A DNA stretch of 64,000 bases from JAPPFW01 sp965231815 (GCA_965231815.1 OZ246890.1:3472001-3536000), one strand, 5' to 3'; positions 1 to 9,506 are shown, counted from the first letter of the stretch. Translations and numbers: made by a program. The notes: generated by a model not told the origin, from the sequence alone.

Positions 1-372
1 ATCGTTGATCAGGGCCTTGAGTGGTGAGATGTAGAGCACCTGTACCCCGACCTGTATTCCACCTTTCGGTACCGATCCCACCTTCATTTCCGACGACCGC
101 CGAACATCCGAGCCATCCGACCGGTGTTCCCCAGCCGCGCCCGCCAGGTTCGACAGTATCGGCAAGAAGGCGGCTTCGGTCTTTCCGGCGGCGGTCGCCG
201 CTGCGATGATCACATCGTTGTCACCGTCGAGTATGGGGCCAGCGGCGCGTTCCTGCGCGTCGTGCAGCGAAATCCAGCCTTGATCGTAAACCCAGCGTTG
301 TAGGCGTGGATGCAGCCGGGGAAAAGCCGCCGACGCGGTCGCTTCAGAGACGGAAGTGGATGAGGTTGTCAT
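1..372 (-). CDS. Lhr-type DEAD/DEAH helicase, N-terminal part
   Basis: This gene runs off the left edge and 124 codons are visible. Residues 58-65 read AATAAGKT, a superfamily 2 Walker A motif, preceded by a glutamine in LHDAQ that suits a Q-motif. Residues 113-124 (LYISPLKALIND) match motif Ia of Lhr-like helicases. The ATG at 372 lies inside the 3' end of the upstream ATPase gene (29-bp overlap), so the two are translationally linked. BrxHI helicases of type 2 BREX are Lhr-like and pair with BrxD, which is the partner seen here. The role in nucleic-acid unwinding comes from the family. The DEAH box and C-terminal half lie outside the window. Confidence 0.85.
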   Translation of the reverse strand, partial: MTTSSTSVSEATASAAFPRLHPRLQRWVYDQGWISLHDAQERAAGPILDGDNDVIIAAATAAGKTEAAFLPILSNLAGAAGEHRSDGSDVRRSSEMKVGSVPKGGIQVGVQVLYISPLKALIND

Positions 373-1693
373 CAGCGGTCGCCGTCGGGACGCTCGGTGA
401 GGGCCCGCTGCCGCTCTCGACCAGATCCGGATTGGTTTCCGCCTCGATGTCGACCCGGTCGATCAGATCCGACCACTTGACACCGGGGTTCTGGTCGAGC
501 ACCGCGAGCAGATTCACGAACTCCTTTACGGTCGTGCGTGGCGTACGGAAGTAGGCGTCGCCGATCCGCGAGGAGCAGTGCTTCATGAAAGCCTCCAGCG
601 CCTCGTCCGGCAGAAGGTAGGCGTTCGGGTCTCCACTGGCGAATACGTGCCGCAGCTTGGTCAGCAGAACGTACATGTCCTCCGGCGACAGGTTGGCCAA
701 GCGCATCACCGGCCCCGAGAAATCAACCAGGCCTTTACGGGCGAAGGCGTTCTCCGCGAGGCGCGACTGGAGGGCCGGGTAGGAGTAGAGGCCGCGGCGG
801 GTGTCGAGCAACATGTCAGGGGTGCCGCCGAATACGAATCCCAGCCCGACTGTCGAGCCCTGCAGGCAGTCGTTGAGGATGCGCAGAACCTGTTCGTAGT
901 TCGAGTTGCGGGCCCGGGTGTGCGACATCTTGTAGAGGTTCACCATCTCGTCCAGGCACACCAGCAGCCCGGAGAATCCGGCCAGACGCACGAACCGGGC
1001 GAACAGCTTTAGGTGATCGTAGAAGGTCCGGTCGTCGATGATGGTACGCACTCCGAGGGCGTGGCGCGAGTCGGTCCGGGTAGAGAACTCTCCCCTCAGC
1101 CAGCGCACCACATCAGCGCGCAACTGATCGTTTCCCGTGTCGTGTGCACGCCAATAGGCGGCTATCACCTCGGCGAAGTCGTAACCGCCGACCATCTCCT
1201 GGAGATCGGCGAGCCGTTGACGGATAACCGATTCCGGGCTGCGATTCCGGGTGCGGGCCACGTTGAGGCTGGAGGTGATGAACCGTTCGACCACCGACGA
1301 CATGGCGCCTCCCTCCGGCTTCGCGCGCGTCGACAGGTTGCGCATCAACTCTGCGTACAGACCTCTCGCCTGACCGCCGGTGGCCTGGAGGCGACGCTCG
1401 GGCGATAGGTCGGCGTTGACAGTGACGAGCTTACGTTCGAGCGCGATCGAACGAACCAGGTTCAGGAAGAAGGACTTGCCCGCCCCGTATTCGCCGATAA
1501 CCAGCCGGAACGCCGCACCGCCGTCAGCGACCCGATCGATGTCATCGACGAGAGCGGTCACCTCACCGGCGCGTCCGACCTGGATGTGCTGCTGGCCGAC
1601 TCTGGGCACCACCCCGGCGCGCAACGACTGGATGATCGCGTCGCGCTCTCGAGGGCGGATACGGGTCGCTGGATGGGTCAGGGATTTCAACAC
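344..1693 (-). CDS. BrxD-like (DUF2791) P-loop ATPase
   Basis: The 449-residue protein has Walker A GEYGAGKS at residues 67-74 and a hydrophobic strand ending in CLDE near residue 248 as Walker B. Its opening, with repeated arginines and a glycine-rich turn before the P-loop, resembles the DUF2791/BrxD ATPases of BREX and related defence operons. These couple ATP hydrolysis to a partner helicase, probably on DNA. It overlaps the TerB-type gene upstream by 7 bp and the helicase gene downstream by 29 bp, so the three form one tightly coupled operon. No methylase or PglZ is visible, so this is not a complete BREX locus. Family assignment is from motifs and context only. Confidence 0.8.
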   Translation of the reverse strand: MLKSLTHPATRIRPRERDAIIQSLRAGVVPRVGQQHIQVGRAGEVTALVDDIDRVADGGAAFRLVIGEYGAGKSFFLNLVRSIALERKLVTVNADLSPERRLQATGGQARGLYAELMRNLSTRAKPEGGAMSSVVERFITSSLNVARTRNRSPESVIRQRLADLQEMVGGYDFAEVIAAYWRAHDTGNDQLRADVVRWLRGEFSTRTDSRHALGVRTIIDDRTFYDHLKLFARFVRLAGFSGLLVCLDEMVNLYKMSHTRARNSNYEQVLRILNDCLQGSTVGLGFVFGGTPDMLLDTRRGLYSYPALQSRLAENAFARKGLVDFSGPVMRLANLSPEDMYVLLTKLRHVFASGDPNAYLLPDEALEAFMKHCSSRIGDAYFRTPRTTVKEFVNLLAVLDQNPGVKWSDLIDRVDIEAETNPDLVESGSGPSPSVPTATADDNLIHFRL

Positions 1694-4044
1694 AGCTCCT
1701 TTACGGCATACTTATTGAGTACTACAGGATCGAAGCCCTCGACAACCGGTTCGCCGCAGGTGTCCATGGAAACTTCGTTAATCACGTCGAGTGCGCCTTC
1801 GAGGAACGGCAAACCGAACGATTCGGCCATCTCCTCGGCAGAGCGGCGGCGCCATTCTGAACGGGTAGTCAGACTGGACAAGAGGCGCAGGTGCGGTCTG
1901 TCGAGGCCCTCTATGGTTGCCCCCATTTCCGGATCGGTTGGCGGCGTGGCCGGCTCGGCGGGGGTCTCTTCGACGAAGATGTCCGAGAGAAGAGCCGAGA
2001 CGCGTTCGGTATCGGCGAGACGGGCCTGCACCTTCCCGTAATCCAAGCTCACCGAGGAACCCTGTCCTGCAGGCGCCTCCAAGTGTGGAATGGGACGGCG
2101 CGCGGTGTCTTGGGGGTTCCGAACCATCACCGGGCCCAGGTCGTCGAGATCCAATCTATGTAGCTGCCGGTATACTTCCCCGTCTTCCAATCCGAGGTAG
2201 CCGAACACCTTTTCCAGAGCGGTCACCTGCTTGTGGCTAGCTGCGCCGTCAGCGGCGGCGAGCGCTATCAGGAATCCGCCCACTCCCGCCCGGTCCTCCG
2301 TCGGGATGCCCTTCACCATATTCTTGACTCCATACATGCCAAGGCGGCCGGTGGCTAGGAACTCCAGATACGCCCCTGCTCGGCGACGTTCGGCAAGGTC
2401 GAGGTTGTGAACTTCGGCAATATGATCGACCGCCGACCTTCGTTGGTTCCGGCCTATCCTCCCATCCGCTCCGGCGACAACCGCAGCCAGGTGAAGGAGG
2501 GGCTTCGCCGCCTTGTAAGCGGGAGAGGGTCCGTCGTCGGCCCCGTCCGGTAGCGGGAACAGTACGGCCGAGCTATCCGGTTTTGGAGGTGGCGACCCGA
2601 ACCTTACGTCCGGTTCGATGCCCACGCCGAGCTTTCCCAGCCACGCCGAGAGGGACTTGGCTTCGCCCCCGGTCAGCTTGCCGGGGTGACCGGGGGACCA
2701 CTTCTGAACCATGTCCGCCAACGCGACAACCCTGGTAGACCTGCCCGCCAATGCCTTCTCTATCCAACCGCGCAGTTCGTTGAGGAGCGGCCCTCCACGA
2801 GAATCGAGGAGGGCATCCGGCAGTAGCGAGATCGCTGCCGCGGTTTGCGCTCGGTCGGAATGCTTCCCGACAAACCGGCTGTACGCTTCCAATTCGTCCG
2901 TACACTGCCTGGCTAGTTTCCGCAGCTTGTCGATCGGCGAGTGGCTCCATTGATCTGTCCATGTGATGTCCGGGATGTTGAACGACGTGACGGACGCCGT
3001 ACCTGCGTTGGCGCCGCGCGTAAGGCCCGGACCGAAGGCCAACTCCGGGGCGGGTTCCCACCCGGGGAAATAGATAATCTGCGAAAAGCCCGGCGATACG
3101 GCGGTGTATGACAAATCAACCCGGCCCGCAGGTCGACGGACCTTCATACCGTCGGGGAACCGTTCTCGATACCGTATGGCGAACAACTCGTCGAACTCGT
3201 CCGGGCAACGGTGGGCGGGGGTACGTAAGCGGTGCCCACTATTATGGTGCAGGTAGCTGAGCGCCCACTCGGCGGGTATGTTGGCTCCTCCCGCCAGGTA
3301 CTTTCCGATACCGATCCGTACGGCGATCGGAACTTGCGAGGCCTTCTGGTCGGGAACTCGCGGGATGGGCTCATACTCCATTTCCAGACAAAACAACGTC
3401 TCTATGAACTCAAGCAGATTCGTTGCATACTCAAAGAACCGTTGATCATAGTTATATATCTCTATTAGGTGGAACAGCTCGTTGATAAGCGGTTGCATAT
3501 CGGGGTGGTCTGTGTCTGTGCCGATGTCCAGAAGCAGTCGCCGCTCCAGTCCGTAAAGGAACAGCTCCACGTAACCAGTGTGGACATACTCATCTTTTCG
3601 ACCTCCGGCCAGCCAACCCAGGTACGCGGCGCGGGCGCGAGGATCAAGGTGCACGTAGGAAGGCCAATCGTCGATCGTCTCTCCGGCCCAGTCCGCACGT
3701 TTCCAATCAACCGGAAGGTCGGGGTCGACCAAGCTAGGCTCCGTCCAGTGTCCGTTCGCCGACTCAGCGTAGGACCCCACGTAGACCATCCCGCCACTTA
3801 TCCAACGACCCTGCACGAAGATTCTTCCGTCTTGCGGAACCCAGGTCGCCCGGCCGGACGAGGAGGGAACAGTATCCTCGGAGGGAGTTTTGGGTGGAAG
3901 TGGTTCTGGCGGATAGAGATCATCACATCCGCACGCCGAGCGCCCGCACGTCTCCGGGCGGTACCCGTTCCGCGTGGACCGCCGCTTGCTCCGAATGCGC
4001 TGCTCTTGGCGTTTAGGCCGCTTCTTCTGCTTAGGCCGGCTCAC
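1687..4044 (-). CDS. TerB-N / TerB / TerB-C domain protein
   Basis: The 785-residue protein starts with a very basic segment of about 30 residues and a short Cys-rich patch (CGRSACGC). A TerB-N-like domain follows: GRWISGGMVYVG, then LDPRARAAYLGWLAGGR and YVELFLYGLERR. A TerB-like helical domain lies near residues 510-620 (LAAVVAGADGRIG ... LIALAAADG), with acidic-aspartate motifs typical of TerB metal or membrane binding. A TerB-C-like stretch is at the end (LDYGKVQARLADTE). Together with the downstream ATPase and Lhr helicase this matches a recurrent three-gene cassette in which TerB-N/C proteins sit beside DNA-handling enzymes. A sensor or scaffold role is inference. Confidence 0.8.
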   Translation of the reverse strand: MSRPKQKKRPKRQEQRIRSKRRSTRNGYRPETCGRSACGCDDLYPPEPLPPKTPSEDTVPSSSGRATWVPQDGRIFVQGRWISGGMVYVGSYAESANGHWTEPSLVDPDLPVDWKRADWAGETIDDWPSYVHLDPRARAAYLGWLAGGRKDEYVHTGYVELFLYGLERRLLLDIGTDTDHPDMQPLINELFHLIEIYNYDQRFFEYATNLLEFIETLFCLEMEYEPIPRVPDQKASQVPIAVRIGIGKYLAGGANIPAEWALSYLHHNSGHRLRTPAHRCPDEFDELFAIRYRERFPDGMKVRRPAGRVDLSYTAVSPGFSQIIYFPGWEPAPELAFGPGLTRGANAGTASVTSFNIPDITWTDQWSHSPIDKLRKLARQCTDELEAYSRFVGKHSDRAQTAAAISLLPDALLDSRGGPLLNELRGWIEKALAGRSTRVVALADMVQKWSPGHPGKLTGGEAKSLSAWLGKLGVGIEPDVRFGSPPPKPDSSAVLFPLPDGADDGPSPAYKAAKPLLHLAAVVAGADGRIGRNQRRSAVDHIAEVHNLDLAERRRAGAYLEFLATGRLGMYGVKNMVKGIPTEDRAGVGGFLIALAAADGAASHKQVTALEKVFGYLGLEDGEVYRQLHRLDLDDLGPVMVRNPQDTARRPIPHLEAPAGQGSSVSLDYGKVQARLADTERVSALLSDIFVEETPAEPATPPTDPEMGATIEGLDRPHLRLLSSLTTRSEWRRRSAEEMAESFGLPFLEGALDVINEVSMDTCGEPVVEGFDPVVLNKYAVKELC

Positions 4045-4239
4045 AACCCCCCTCTTGGTCGCTCCTGCCAGGGGCCACAGGAGGCGGGTACTCTCTCGAA
4101 CGCTACGGCAACCCGTTCCGTTGTGGCGACAGACTTCCCGCCGCGCCGGACGGCTAGGTTACAACAATGTAATCTAGCCCGCCACTAGGACAGGCTCAAC
4201 TCCGATGGACACCTTTTCGGGTCCGAGATCTCCGGTCGA

Positions 4240-6162
4240 TCAATGACTCGAAGTGGGCCTCAGGCACCGAGCATGCCAGTCCAGGATGTACTCGAAGCGT
4301 TCAACTCGGTGACGGGGCGACCCGCTGCGGCTCAGTTCGTGACCTTCGTCCGGGAATCGAATCATCTCCACGTCGATACCCTTACGTAGCAGCGCCGTGA
4401 ACAACTGCTCACCCTGGCCGATCGGGCAGCGCAGGTCCGACTCCGAGTGGATGATCAGTGTGGGTGTGGTGATCTGATCGGCATAGGCCAACGGGCTGAC
4501 CTTCCATAATTCCTCATGGTCATCTGCCGCGGTCGGGTCCAAATATAGACCTGAGAAATCGCGGTTGATGTCGGACGTTCCGCTGAATGACTCCCAATCA
4601 GTTAGAGCTCGTTCCACGATCGCCGAGCGGTAACGGTGGTCTCGAGCGATCACCCATGCAGTCAGGAACCCCCCGTAGGAGCCTCCCATGATGCCGATCC
4701 GCTCCGGGTCGAGTCGTGGGTATCTCCGGAGGGCATCCTCGATAACGGCGGTGATGTCCTCCATATCCACCTTCCCCCATCCCTCGCCTGTTACGGCTCG
4801 CAGCCAGTCGTGACCCTGCCCTTCCGATCCCCTCGGGTTGGACGCCACCACCGCGTATCCGGCCGAGACATAGACCTGAAACTCGTCGAAGAAGTAGAAC
4901 CCGTACTCGGAGGCGGGACCCCCGTGAATGTTGAGAAGCACCGGGAAGGGACCCTCTCCGTCGGGTTGATAGACCCAGGTGTCCACCTCCACGCCCGGGA
5001 CGGTCTCTACTCGAAAGAACTCGGGATCCACCAGCGCTCCGGTAGAGCGAATTCCCTGGTTGAAGTCGGTTAGGCATCGCTCGTCCCCGTCGGGGGTCAC
5101 CTCGTAAAGCTCGCCCGGACATGTGGGTGTGGTGGCGGTGAAGGCCAAACGGCCGGTGTACGACCTGGACAGGCCCGTTATGTAACGGTCGCCGTCGAGG
5201 ACCCGGCTTGCCTTGCCATCCCGATGGAATGTCACCACCGGCGCCCGACCCCGGTCCACCATCCCGGCCAGGAAACCGTCGTCCAGCCAGATGGGTTTCT
5301 CCAAGGTGGCGGAGGCCGCCATACCGCCAATGCTCCGGTCGGTATGTCCGGTAACATCCACCGGCGGTCGGTCCAGCCTCCAGAGGGAACAGACGTAGGG
5401 ATAGTCGGGAGAGGGGCTCCCGATGCCGTAGAGGTTGCCGGATGGGTCATAATCGGCCAGGAAGAAACCGGATCGCCATGCCCTAACCTCCTCATCGCCC
5501 CCAGACACCTCTATCTCGACCAATTCGGCGCCTCCCTCGATAAACCGCGCGTTGTCACGACTGGTCACGACGGTTACCTTCTCACCGTCGGGAGACCAAA
5601 CCGGATCAGACTCACTCTCGTCGGAGCATCCCACCCTCCGGGGTTCGGCCTCGCCGGCGGGATCGATCAGGTACGCGTAGGTTCGGCGGTCGTGCAACCA
5701 GCCCGAGTCATCGAGGCGCGCATCGAATCCGCTGACACGGCGCGGCTTGCGAGCCCGTTCGCTCTCATCAAGGCCGCTCCACTCTCCGTACCAACTCGTA
5801 CCGAGCACGAGAATCGATAAACCATCCGGCGCCCAGGCCGGATCCCGCACTCCCAACTCGAATGAGGTCACCACTCTGGCTTCCCCACCGTCGGCGGGCA
5901 TGACCGCCAGCTGCGGATGGTCGGTCTTGCCGGTTCCCTTCCTGATGAAGGCAAGGCTGCGACCGTCAGGTGACCAACGAGGGGCTGAATCATGGAGTCC
6001 GTAGGTCAGCTGTCGAGCCGCTCCCTCCCACAGCCGGATAGAACTCGTGTAGCGGTCTCCTTCCATGTCGATAGAGGTAACGACAAAGGCGATACGGTGG
6101 CCGTCCGGATGGATCCGAGGATCCGAAATGTGTTTGATGAGGGGTATGTCGCTGGGCTGCAT
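4240..6162 (-). CDS. S9 family prolyl oligopeptidase / acylaminoacyl-peptidase
   Basis: The 640-residue protein has an N-terminal beta-propeller with repeated WSPDG/APDG blades (for example RWSPDGRSLAF and VWSPDGEKVTVV) and a C-terminal alpha/beta-hydrolase. The nucleophile elbow GGSYGG is near residue 492, an acidic residue in HSESDLRCP near 574, and the catalytic His in DEGHELSR near 607, which completes the triad. There is no signal peptide, so it is probably cytosolic. It would cleave short peptides or remove blocked N-terminal residues. It is a lone gene downstream of the TerB operon promoter region and is unlikely to be part of that system. Confidence 0.92.
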   Translation of the reverse strand: MQPSDIPLIKHISDPRIHPDGHRIAFVVTSIDMEGDRYTSSIRLWEGAARQLTYGLHDSAPRWSPDGRSLAFIRKGTGKTDHPQLAVMPADGGEARVVTSFELGVRDPAWAPDGLSILVLGTSWYGEWSGLDESERARKPRRVSGFDARLDDSGWLHDRRTYAYLIDPAGEAEPRRVGCSDESESDPVWSPDGEKVTVVTSRDNARFIEGGAELVEIEVSGGDEEVRAWRSGFFLADYDPSGNLYGIGSPSPDYPYVCSLWRLDRPPVDVTGHTDRSIGGMAASATLEKPIWLDDGFLAGMVDRGRAPVVTFHRDGKASRVLDGDRYITGLSRSYTGRLAFTATTPTCPGELYEVTPDGDERCLTDFNQGIRSTGALVDPEFFRVETVPGVEVDTWVYQPDGEGPFPVLLNIHGGPASEYGFYFFDEFQVYVSAGYAVVASNPRGSEGQGHDWLRAVTGEGWGKVDMEDITAVIEDALRRYPRLDPERIGIMGGSYGGFLTAWVIARDHRYRSAIVERALTDWESFSGTSDINRDFSGLYLDPTAADDHEELWKVSPLAYADQITTPTLIIHSESDLRCPIGQGEQLFTALLRKGIDVEMIRFPDEGHELSRSGSPRHRVERFEYILDWHARCLRPTSSH

Positions 6163-6307
6163 GACATCCGAGCGTAGCCATGAATGATGTTGGGGGTTTC
6201 CGCAGTCCCCGTCCGGTCCTTCAACCTGAACCAGCTATCCGCTTACGCACACACCAACTTGGGCCACGCTTTGGCGTCACTCGGCGGGACGGTAGGGTGA
6301 ACCGAAC

Positions 6308-7111
6308 ATGGCAGATGAGTACCTACTAAGCCACCCGCATACGCGATTCCGTAAGGCGCAGCGATGGTTCGTGAAAGGAAAGCGACCCGACGGCTCGACC
6401 GGTAAATGGGATCCCAAAGACCGGGAACGCGTGGTGGCCTACCTGCGGTGGCGGGATGATCGCCGTTGCGGCCTCTGCGCCCTGAAGCTCGCCGGACCCG
6501 ACGCTCAGATCGAACATGTCGTACCGAAGAAGTTCGGCTTGTTCGACTTCAAGAGCAACCGACGGGGCCGCCGGGCGGTCGCAGGTAGGGAATGGCGGTC
6601 CAGATTGCATCATCCTGACAACCTGCAGGTGGCGCATGAGTACTGCAACCGTGCAAAGGGCAACACTCCCGACCCCTTGAAGTGGCGACATCCGGAGATG
6701 CGTCCCCTTCCGGTTGCTGAGCGCAAGGGAGAACCGAGTTGGCTTTGGGTTCCACTCGATACCAAGACATCGACAGATCCCGCAGGGGCTACCGAGCCAC
6801 CGCGAGACCGATCCGAACTCACTCCGGCAGATCAGGAGAAAGTCCACGTAGGTCGATCCACCAGCCCGCCCTCCTCAAAGCAGTCTGATGAGGAACTGCT
6901 TCGGATCCTCAAGGCGTGGCGGACCTCGAAGGCAAGAGAAGACGGCAACCCCGCCTACACAATCCTCACTGATCGAACGCTTAAAGAACTGGCATCATCC
7001 CGACCGCGCCAGATCGAGGACATAAAGAAGGTATACGGCATCGGGCCTGCCAAACTCGACCGCTACGGCCAAGACCTCCTCGACTTGATTTCGGGCGTAC
7101 GTTTGCCCTGA
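6308..7111 (+). CDS. HNH endonuclease fused to HRDC domain
   Basis: The 267-residue protein has an HNH core at about residues 55-120. CGLC and a later C pair form a zinc knuckle; IEHVVPK gives the first His; DNLQVAHEYCNRAKGN gives the Asn and the second metal-site residues. After a low-complexity linker, residues 195-265 form an HRDC-like helical domain (LLRILKAWR ... LKELASSRPRQIEDIKKVYGIGPAKLDRYG) like those of RecQ and RNase D, which bind nucleic acid. The fusion suggests a nuclease targeted to structured DNA. The gene stands alone on the plus strand with its own start 8 bp after a GGTAGGGTGAACC context. Whether it acts in defence or repair is not shown by the neighbours. Confidence 0.8.
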   Translation: MADEYLLSHPHTRFRKAQRWFVKGKRPDGSTGKWDPKDRERVVAYLRWRDDRRCGLCALKLAGPDAQIEHVVPKKFGLFDFKSNRRGRRAVAGREWRSRLHHPDNLQVAHEYCNRAKGNTPDPLKWRHPEMRPLPVAERKGEPSWLWVPLDTKTSTDPAGATEPPRDRSELTPADQEKVHVGRSTSPPSSKQSDEELLRILKAWRTSKAREDGNPAYTILTDRTLKELASSRPRQIEDIKKVYGIGPAKLDRYGQDLLDLISGVRLP

Positions 7112-7282
7112 GTGTGCGTGCTTCCCACACCGTCCGAGGCATACAACGCCCGGTCAACCCGAATATCGGGCGGATATCACCGTTCACCCGGCAGGTGAAT
7201 CTCCACGCCGGAACGGGTTGAGAAGCACCGGAAGCTGTAATGCCTGATCGGGTGCGACCAAGTCTCGACTCCATCCATGCGC
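7112..7282 (-). repeat. Dispersed repeat family, copy C (minus orientation)
   Basis: The gap between the HNH gene and pgpA is not coding. Read on the minus strand it aligns patchily, by eye about 70-80% in the conserved blocks, with the repeat at 45516-45725. Shared blocks include CATGGATGG at the left end, a TACAGCT block, GATTCACCTG-y-CGGGTGAACG (a 6-bp-stem hairpin) and a CGGGTTG...GGCGTT block. Its right end abuts the HNH stop codon. Copies A (45516) and B (58140) carry clearer inverted ends. Confidence 0.55.
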
Positions 7283-7325
7283 CAACCGCCGATCAAGCAG
7301 AAATCCGGAGCTAGCCTCTTTCAAA

Positions 7326-7775
7326 GTGGACAGACTTCTAGCTTCGTGGTTCGGATCCGGGCTGATCCTAGGTCGCCTGCGGGGATCGGACGCCGGGTCG
7401 GGCACAGTGGGAGGGTTGGTGGCGTTGGTACCGGCCCTGCTGCTCGCTCAAACGGGTTGGGTTGCCCAACTTGGCGCCGCCCTGGCGGTCACGACGGTCT
7501 CGGTTTGGGCTAGTTCGCGTTTCGCCGAGGAGGGTGATCCCGGTTGGATAGTCATAGACGAAGCGGCCGGAACGTTTATCGCCACCATCGGAGTGTCGGT
7601 CGGTCCGGCTCTGGTGGGTTTCGCGGTATTCAGAATCGCCGACATCACCAAGAGTTTCCCGCTGGTGAGGCAGGCCGAGAAACTGCCGAGCGGTTACGGT
7701 ATCACCGCCGATGATCTGGTAGCCGGACTATGGGGTCTGGCCGCGGCTTGGATCACCCAAGCCGCAATAGGCTGA
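7326..7775 (+). CDS. pgpA: Phosphatidylglycerophosphatase A
   Basis: The 149-residue membrane enzyme removes the phosphate from phosphatidylglycerol phosphate in phospholipid synthesis. The family signature is present: a glycine-rich start with GTVGGLVAL, DPGWIVIDEAAG (acidic metal-binding residues) and FRIADITKSFP...EKLPSGYGITADDLVAG near the C-terminus. Four hydrophobic segments are visible. The start with TTTCAAAGTGG upstream is weak; a start slightly upstream cannot be excluded. It is monocistronic between the repeat at 7112-7282 and a convergent small gene. Confidence 0.9.
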   Translation: MDRLLASWFGSGLILGRLRGSDAGSGTVGGLVALVPALLLAQTGWVAQLGAALAVTTVSVWASSRFAEEGDPGWIVIDEAAGTFIATIGVSVGPALVGFAVFRIADITKSFPLVRQAEKLPSGYGITADDLVAGLWGLAAAWITQAAIG

Positions 7776-7790
7776 CGCACAGGACCCGCT

Positions 7791-8054
7791 TCATTCGGGA
7801 AGGCCGAAGTACCACAGCCAGGCAGCGGCCCCGACGACCGCGGCGTACAGCGCCAGCCGTGTCAACTTCCTGATCAACCACCAACCAACCATCACCGTGG
7901 CCGCCACCGCCACCGTCAACACCACGTCGGATGGGATCAGCTCGCTATACGGCTCGATCAGAGAAAGCGCGCCGTCGATCAGATTATCGATGTCTACTTG
8001 GCCGAATAGCCGGGGACCCTCAATACGACCCGGACTAAGAGAAAACGAGGCCAC
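7791..8054 (-). CDS. Small membrane protein of unknown function
   Basis: The 87-residue protein has a polar N-terminal 35 residues and two hydrophobic helices (VVLTVAVAATVMVGWWLI and LALYAAVVGAAAWLWYF) joined by a basic turn RKLTR. It begins 6 bp after the gatB stop codon on the same strand, so it is probably the last gene of the gatCAB operon. No family is recognised. Codon use and spacing support a real gene. Confidence 0.6.
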   Translation of the reverse strand: MASFSLSPGRIEGPRLFGQVDIDNLIDGALSLIEPYSELIPSDVVLTVAVAATVMVGWWLIRKLTRLALYAAVVGAAAWLWYFGLPE

Positions 8055-8060
8055 CCCTAC

Positions 8061-9506
8061 CTACAGCCCGGCCCGGTCACGGATAAGGCGACTTGCCAGC
8101 TTGGGATCGGCCTTGCCGCGGGTTTCCCTCATGACCCTTCCGACAAAGAACCCGATCAACTTCTTCTCCCCGTTCCGGAGACGGGCAAACTCGGTCGGAT
8201 GGGCATCGATCACGTTTGCCAATGCCGTCTCCAGGACGCTGGTATCCGATATCTGGAGGAGGTCCCGGGAAGCAGCTACCTTCTCCGGGTCCCCCTCACC
8301 TGACATCACTCCTGCCAACACCTCACGGGCTGCCGACGCCGACACCGCCGACCGCCCGATCATCGAGAGTAGTTCCGCCAACTGCTTGCCGGTGAGGGAT
8401 ATGTCACCGGCGCCTTGACCGGTCCTTCTCAAGGTGGCTACCACCTCTCCGGTAACCCAGTTGCCGGCCTGCACAGGAGCGGCGCCGGCCTCTATCGCTT
8501 CTTCGAAGAGCTTCCGGAGGGGGGCGCCGGCCCCGGCCAGGCTGGCCGCCTGAGCCGGATCGACTCCCAGCCCCTCGTAACGGGAACGCCGCTGGGCAGG
8601 CAATTCGGGGAGTCGGGCGGCTATCTCTTCCGTCCAGGCTTGATCGATCTCCAACGGTACGAGGTCCGGATCGGGGAAGTACCGGTAATCCGAACTCCCC
8701 TCCTTCACCCGGCCACCCCGTGTCACTCCGACTTCCTCATCCCAGTGCCGAGTCTCCATGATGATGCGCTCTCCGGTTGCCAATCGGGCGGTTTGGCGGT
8801 GGATCTCGTACGCCACGGCCCGCTCCAGCGAACGGAAGGAGTTCATGTTCTTGACCTCAACCTTGGTACCGAGAGGCGCCTCGGGACCGGACCGAACCGA
8901 CACGTTGGCGTCAAAGCGGATGGAACCCTCTTCGAGTCGGGCGTCGGAAACACCGAGCGCCTCTACCAGCAGGCGCAATTCCTGAGCGTAGGCGCGGGCC
9001 TGGGCCGCCGAACGAATATCGGGTCGGGTAACGATCTCAACGAGAGGCACACCCGAACGGTTGAAATCGAGCAGCGAGAAGTCGGCTGCGGTGATCCGAC
9101 CGTCTCCACCCACATGGGTGCTCTTGCCGGTGTCCTCCTCCTGGTGAACCCGCTCGATCCTCACCCTACCTCCATGGTCACCCCCCACATCGAGATAGCC
9201 GTTCACACACACAGGCAAATCGAACTGGGAGATCTGGTAGTTCTTGGGTAGGTCGGCGTAGAAGTAATTCTTACGATGGAATATCGGGCGGGGAGTTATC
9301 GAGCAGTCGAGTGCCAGGCCTATCAGCATGATCCGGTTGATGGCCTCGCGATTAGGTACCGGTAGGGCGCCGGGAAGCCCCAGACAAACCGGACATACGT
9401 TGGTGTTCGGAGAAGCGTCGAAACGGGCCGGGCATCCGCAGAACATCTTGGAGCGCGTGGAAAGCTCCACATGGGTCTCCAGACCGATAACCGCCTCCCG
9501 GTTCAT
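8061..9506 (-). CDS. gatB: Aspartyl/glutamyl-tRNA amidotransferase subunit B
   Basis: The 481-residue protein is the kinase and tRNA-binding subunit of GatCAB, which converts Glu-tRNA(Gln) or Asp-tRNA(Asn) to the amide form. The N-terminus has the GatB signature (GLETHVELSTRSKMFCGC...NTNVCPVCLGLPGALP) with zinc cysteines. The cradle motif is HRKNYFYADLPKNYQISQ, and a YqeY-like tail domain ends in KLIGFFVGRVMRETRGKADP. The length is normal. The ATG overlaps the gatA stop by 4 bp, so the two are co-translated. Confidence 0.97.
   Translation of the reverse strand: MNREAVIGLETHVELSTRSKMFCGCPARFDASPNTNVCPVCLGLPGALPVPNREAINRIMLIGLALDCSITPRPIFHRKNYFYADLPKNYQISQFDLPVCVNGYLDVGGDHGGRVRIERVHQEEDTGKSTHVGGDGRITAADFSLLDFNRSGVPLVEIVTRPDIRSAAQARAYAQELRLLVEALGVSDARLEEGSIRFDANVSVRSGPEAPLGTKVEVKNMNSFRSLERAVAYEIHRQTARLATGERIIMETRHWDEEVGVTRGGRVKEGSSDYRYFPDPDLVPLEIDQAWTEEIAARLPELPAQRRSRYEGLGVDPAQAASLAGAGAPLRKLFEEAIEAGAAPVQAGNWVTGEVVATLRRTGQGAGDISLTGKQLAELLSMIGRSAVSASAAREVLAGVMSGEGDPEKVAASRDLLQISDTSVLETALANVIDAHPTEFARLRNGEKKLIGFFVGRVMRETRGKADPKLASRLIRDRAGL

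Noticed and set aside
3469..4188. Long plus-strand ORF opposite the TerB gene
   Set aside because: Its product has no domain pattern and it mirrors the high-GC third positions of the true gene.
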